Shown here one piece after another: positions 60,515 through 64,000 of a DNA stretch of 64,000 bases. The notes beneath the pieces are model-generated. The model did no database searches, was not told the origin of the DNA, and saw only the letters and a program-made list of their open reading frames with translations. The stretch's first letter is position 1; the number at the start of each line of letters is the position of its first letter. The stretch comes from Arenibacter sp. F26102 (GTDB taxonomy: Bacteria > Bacteroidota > Bacteroidia > Flavobacteriales > Flavobacteriaceae). The position numbers and the translations under genes are program-made. Where the stretch lies: contig NZ_JALKBC010000008.1 in the NCBI RefSeq assembly GCF_023015865.1, forward strand, positions 124,001-188,000, read 5' to 3'.

Positions 60515-61501
60515 ATGAAGAATGCTAAAATAATTGCCTCAGGGATGTATGTCCCTGAGCTATCTTTGCCCAACTCCTATTTTAACGAATTGTTGGGTGA
60601 GGATGTAGATACATGGTTACGGGAAAATGTAAATATATACGAGCGCCATTGGTGCCGGGATAACGAATCTACTGCCGATCTGTGCATGGCCGCCTCCAAG
60701 GATGCCTTACAAAATGCCAGTTTGGGGCCAGAAGATATAGATCTGATCATTGTGGCTACGGATACTCCAGAATATATATCCCCCTCAACAGCAGCTGTCC
60801 TACAGCACCGTATCGGGGCGAAAAACGCGGGGACGTTCGACCTTAACTCAGCCTGCGCTGGATTTGTTACGGCCACGGAAACTGCCACACATTATATTCG
60901 CAGTGGATCAGTGAACAATGTTCTGGTAGTTGGTGCCTATGCCATGAGCAAATATCTGGATAAAACAGACAAAAAAACGGTAACCCTTTTTGCAGACGGT
61001 GCCGGAGCGGTAGTCCTTACTGCGACCGAAGAAAAAAACAAGGGCCACCAGACGGGAAAATTGATCTCTCAAGGGCAATATGCGGATTGGATGGGCATAT
61101 ATGCAGGAGCTACAAAAACACCTTTAAGTCAAAAAGTGCTTGATCAAAAAGACCATAAATTAAAGTTCGTAAAGAAATTTCCTCCGGAATTAAATCCGAA
61201 AATGTGGAGCGGTTTGGCCAAGGAATTGGCCAATAATATGAAAATTGATGCATCGGAAGTTGATCAATTCTTTATTACGCAAATCAATATCAATGCTATT
61301 TACGAAACCCTTCGTATCTTGGAAGTTGACAAAGACAAGGCCCATACCGTTATGAAACATTATGGTTATACAGGGTCGGCCTGTATTCCTATGGCCTTCC
61401 ATGAGGCTTGGGAACAACAAAAGATAAAGGAAGGGGATACTCTTTTTTTTATTGGATCAGGAGGCGGACTGGCGTTTGCGGCAAATGCTTTTATACTATG
61501 A
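60515..61501 (+). CDS. KAS III-like (FabH-family) condensing enzyme with altered active site
   Basis: A 328-residue thiolase-fold protein aligning with FabH end to end. The nucleophile Cys114 is in DLNSACAGF. The other two members of the FabH triad are missing: where E. coli has PHQAN (His244) this protein has ITQIN (Thr255), and where E. coli has GNTSAAS (Asn274) it has GYTGSAC (Tyr285). DGAGAVVL and the C-terminal GSGGGLAFAANA are conserved. It may transfer acyl groups by Cys without decarboxylative condensation. It is followed by the acyl-CoA ligase with an ATGA stop/start overlap, so the two probably act in sequence. Confidence 0.85.
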   Translation: MKNAKIIASGMYVPELSLPNSYFNELLGEDVDTWLRENVNIYERHWCRDNESTADLCMAASKDALQNASLGPEDIDLIIVATDTPEYISPSTAAVLQHRIGAKNAGTFDLNSACAGFVTATETATHYIRSGSVNNVLVVGAYAMSKYLDKTDKKTVTLFADGAGAVVLTATEEKNKGHQTGKLISQGQYADWMGIYAGATKTPLSQKVLDQKDHKLKFVKKFPPELNPKMWSGLAKELANNMKIDASEVDQFFITQININAIYETLRILEVDKDKAHTVMKHYGYTGSACIPMAFHEAWEQQKIKEGDTLFFIGSGGGLAFAANAFIL

Positions 61502-62985
61502 TAAATATCTTTGATTGGTTTAAAAAATGGGCAGGCTATACCCCGAATAAAATTGCTGTAAAAGACGCAGATTCTGGAAATAGCCTGTCCTATAATGTTA
61601 TTCATACTGCAGGGGACGCTTTGGCCAACCATTTTATTGAAAAGCACGGTTTAACTGTTGGGGACCGGGTGGCAATCATCGCCGAAAATCATTTGGCGCA
61701 GGTGATCCTATTTGCAGCGGCGCAAAAAAGTGGTATCATATTGGTCCCGATAAATTTTAGGTTGGCCCCGAAAGAAATAGATGCACTCTTAAGCGACTCC
61801 CAATGTAAATTAGCGTATACCGATGGTACCATAGCAGCAGATAACCTTGAATACAATACGAAATATGAGAATCTTTTTTCCGTATATGATTTTATCGGAA
61901 AGGAGACAAATGAAATACAACCACCAAAATTAACTGAAGACTCCCCTATATTCATCCTCTATACCAGTGGAACTACCGGATTGCCCAAGGGAACGGTATA
62001 CACGCATAAAATGCTTTTTTGGAACAGCGTCAATACCTCCCAAAGTCTTTTGATCACCAATAATACAATTACACTTAACTGCATGCCACTTTTTCACACC
62101 GGGGGATGGAATGTTTTGTTGACCCCTGTTCTACATCGCGGCGGGACGGTGATAATGTTCAGAAAATTTGATCCATTGGCTGTTCTCAATTGTATCATCG
62201 AAGAAAAATTAGATCTTTTTATGGCGGTTCCTACCATGCTGAAAATGATGGTGGAATTACCCCAATTTGCACAAGCCGATATTAGTTGTTTAAATTATAT
62301 TATTGTGGGAGGAGAGAGTATGCCCCTGACACTCATCGAAACCTTTCACCATAAGAAAGTTCCGATTCGACAAGGATATGGTCTTACCGAGGCAGGTCCC
62401 AATCTCACATCCTTGCACCAAAATGATGCACAACGTAAACAGGGATCTATTGGCAAGCCCAACTTTTATGTGGAAATACGGATATTAAACAAGGACAATA
62501 AGGATGTGCGACCAAATGAGCCAGGTGAGATTTTAATAGGAGGTCCTATGGTAATGCCCGAATACTGGCGGAATGAAGAGGCCACAAGGCAAGCCAAATT
62601 GGACCGATGGTTGCGCACAGGAGATATTGGGAGGATAGATGAAGATGGTTTTATCTATATACTAGATCGCAAAAAAAATATGTATATCAGTGGTGCCGAA
62701 AATGTATATCCCGCTGAAGTGGAACGGGCATTGTTACATCACCCCGCCATAAAAGAGGCGGTAGTAATTTCTGCACCACACCCTAAATGGGGAGAATGCG
62801 GCATAGCCTTTTTGGTAACCGAAAAAGAATTGACCCAACAGGAACTAATATCCCATTGCAAGTCCCATTTAGCTAAATTCAAAATCCCTTCCCAATTTAA
62901 TTTTGTGAACGAAATTCCCAAAAATGATACCGGAAAAATAGATCGCAAGGCAATTCGGCAGCGGTTTTTAAATCAGATGTCCTAA
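61498..62985 (+). CDS. Acyl-CoA synthetase (AMP-forming)
   Basis: A 495-residue adenylating ligase that activates a carboxylic acid to acyl-CoA. P-loop ILYTSGTTGLPKGTVYTH (about 165-182), GYGLTEAGPN (A5), LRTGDIGRIDEDGFIYILDRKKN (A7-A8), SGAENVYPAEVE, and the catalytic Lys in PKNDTGKIDRKA (near 485). The ATG at 61498 overlaps the KAS stop (ATGA); the frame extends upstream to 61408, but that part lies inside the KAS gene. It probably belongs to the medium/long-chain fatty acyl group. It is the last gene of the run starting at 55553. Confidence 0.93.
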   Translation: MINIFDWFKKWAGYTPNKIAVKDADSGNSLSYNVIHTAGDALANHFIEKHGLTVGDRVAIIAENHLAQVILFAAAQKSGIILVPINFRLAPKEIDALLSDSQCKLAYTDGTIAADNLEYNTKYENLFSVYDFIGKETNEIQPPKLTEDSPIFILYTSGTTGLPKGTVYTHKMLFWNSVNTSQSLLITNNTITLNCMPLFHTGGWNVLLTPVLHRGGTVIMFRKFDPLAVLNCIIEEKLDLFMAVPTMLKMMVELPQFAQADISCLNYIIVGGESMPLTLIETFHHKKVPIRQGYGLTEAGPNLTSLHQNDAQRKQGSIGKPNFYVEIRILNKDNKDVRPNEPGEILIGGPMVMPEYWRNEEATRQAKLDRWLRTGDIGRIDEDGFIYILDRKKNMYISGAENVYPAEVERALLHHPAIKEAVVISAPHPKWGECGIAFLVTEKELTQQELISHCKSHLAKFKIPSQFNFVNEIPKNDTGKIDRKAIRQRFLNQMS

Positions 62986-63037
62986 GGTGAAGGCCGGGAA
63001 CAATTGAACCATAATGGCTTTGACCTATTTATTTTTG

Positions 63038-63052
63038 AAACCTAGCAGGTTT
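63038..63052 (+). terminator. Small hairpin after the ligase gene
   Basis: AAACCT / AGGTTT around a three-base loop, followed by ATTTAAT. Possible weak terminator, 52 bases after the stop. Confidence 0.4.
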
Positions 63053-63225
63053 ATTTAATAAAAATAAAATCCCAACCTTAACATCTCCAATCCGATTATT
63101 TGGCACTGTAGTAACGATAGCTGAAGTAGAATAGTTTTACTTACCATAAAAGCAATTGATTTTTGTCAAGTGACTAATCTAGTAGATATGGAATTCTAAT
63201 CCATTCGTAATACCTAATATGAATA

Positions 63226-63260
63226 AACCCTCAAAACTTTATAACTTTGTTTTGAGGGTT
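63226..63260. terminator. Bidirectional intrinsic terminator
   Basis: AACCCTCAAAAC (63226-63237) and GTTTTGAGGGTT (63249-63260) form a perfect 12-bp stem with an 11-base loop. It is flanked by ATTTTAT on the right and, read from the other strand, by TTTATTC, and it lies between convergent genes. Confidence 0.72.
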
Positions 63261-63483
63261 ATTTTATGTAGTCCTTATTTTCTATATCCTGCAATTTATA
63301 GAACTAAGTCTTGCTCATGAAATATAAGGCTGAAAATGGATTACAGGAGGGAACTTTATAATGTTTTTTTCAATTTTGTTATCGTCTGCCTTCTCACTTC
63401 TGACAATCAAACCCCTTCATTCAACCAGATTTTGAAGATCCATGAACTACTCCGACCAAAAATCACAAAGCTGAACTTATTTT

Positions 63484-64000
63484 TTAATGACTTAAGGAGT
63501 TGACTAGCTTTCCTCCAAAAACAGTGGGCCCTTTAAATAATTGCCCGAACCATTTGAAAAGTCCACTTGTATTATAGGGTACAAAATCAAATCGGAGAAT
63601 AGCTTCCGGCGACTCCTCACCTTTTATGGTAAGTCCGTCCACAATCTCAAAATCCAAAAATTTGATTCCGTCCGCACGTTCTTCCAAGCGATCACTATAT
63701 ATAATACTGTTACCGGATTTGCCAAGATAAAATCTGAAAACACTATAATTACCAGGGGTCAAAGTAAGCACACTTTTAGATTTTAAAAATAGACCTGTGT
63801 GCATCCCTTTAATGGGTATTGAATTTTGACCAGGGAAGTCACTAATAAAATGCTCTTGCCCATTATTATCTATAGCCGAAAACTTATTTATGTTCAAATC
63901 CATTTCGGACACTTTCATATCCGTGGCGTAGATGTTACGTAATACCAGATCCTTTATGCATTTTCCATCTGAATCCAATTGATACCTATCGGATAAAAGA
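63484..64000 (-). CDS. Partial hypothetical protein, 5' end beyond the window
   Basis: The frame is open to the window edge on the minus strand, so at least 171 residues are present and the start lies outside. An ORF start at 63978 would be a TTG and is not necessary. The chain is predicted to be mostly beta-strand (LDFEIVDGLTIKGEESPEAILRFDF, FRFYLGKSGNSIIYSDRLEE). It ends in a basic WFGQLFKGPTVFGGKLVNSLSH tail. I recognise no family. Confidence 0.65.
   Translation of the reverse strand, partial: LLSDRYQLDSDGKCIKDLVLRNIYATDMKVSEMDLNINKFSAIDNNGQEHFISDFPGQNSIPIKGMHTGLFLKSKSVLTLTPGNYSVFRFYLGKSGNSIIYSDRLEERADGIKFLDFEIVDGLTIKGEESPEAILRFDFVPYNTSGLFKWFGQLFKGPTVFGGKLVNSLSH

Larger units (their letters stand above)
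62986..63483. other. 498-base convergent gap with two hairpins
   Basis: Lies between the rightward ligase gene and the leftward partial gene. It contains the hairpins at 63038-63052 and 63226-63260. No coding potential is seen elsewhere. Confidence 0.5.

Overview
The window looks like chromosome from a member of the Bacteroidota, most likely a marine Flavobacteriaceae-type organism. Three things point there: moderately AT-rich DNA, a TonB-dependent receptor that opens with a carboxypeptidase-like regulatory domain, and promoters with the Bacteroidota -7 element TAnnTTTG. There are no rRNA, tRNA, phage, insertion sequence or CRISPR features.

Layout. 0-12.5 kb: a cupin fragment, glucose-phosphorylating enzymes (pfkB, glk), a Usp, pta-ackA, a small membrane protein, a UbiB-like kinase, exonuclease III, small unknown proteins and an ECF-like sigma factor. 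12.6-18 kb: envelope-stress-type small proteins (YtxH, holin-like), then a histidine kinase with a LOV domain overlapping a receiver-Crp/Fnr response regulator. 18-32 kb: a patatin, two P-type ATPases around an Hsp20, upp, glycogen phosphorylase, a site-2 protease with CBS domains, and a WG-repeat/SDR/HEAT-like operon. 32-45 kb: a (GTA)35 microsatellite in the leader of a Usp gene, a TerB-like protein, a second PAS kinase/receiver-Crp pair, and nine tandem-domain Usp genes with an embedded thioredoxin. 45-54 kb: a release-factor-like protein, an MscS / ATP-cone nuclease / beta-CASP hydrolase operon, a lipoprotein with D-lactate dehydrogenase, cardiolipin synthase and a TPR-like protein. 54-64 kb: a separate metabolic locus (FabG-like SDR, sodium symporter, alpha/beta hydrolase, TonB receptor, atypical KAS III, acyl-CoA ligase) and a partial unknown gene.

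Main result. Nineteen intergenic copies of a palindrome, (A/C)TGAY-N4-RTCA(T/G), with Crp/Fnr half-site geometry (TGA-N6-TCA), lie in front of nearly every stress or fermentation gene between 0.4 and 52.7 kb. In 18 of the 19 the operator centre is exactly 36.5 bp from the last base of a TAnnTTT(G/A)-like -7 element. Several operators have such an element on both sides and appear to drive divergent genes. I read this as one activator-dependent regulon, with the two receiver-Crp fusion proteins in the window as the natural candidate activators, and with the LOV/PAS kinases feeding them. The gene content (PfkB, many Usps, Hsp20, P-type ATPases, fermentation enzymes) resembles by function the mycobacterial DosR dormancy regulon, built from unrelated regulators. 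The metabolic locus after 54 kb carries no such operator and is probably outside the regulon.
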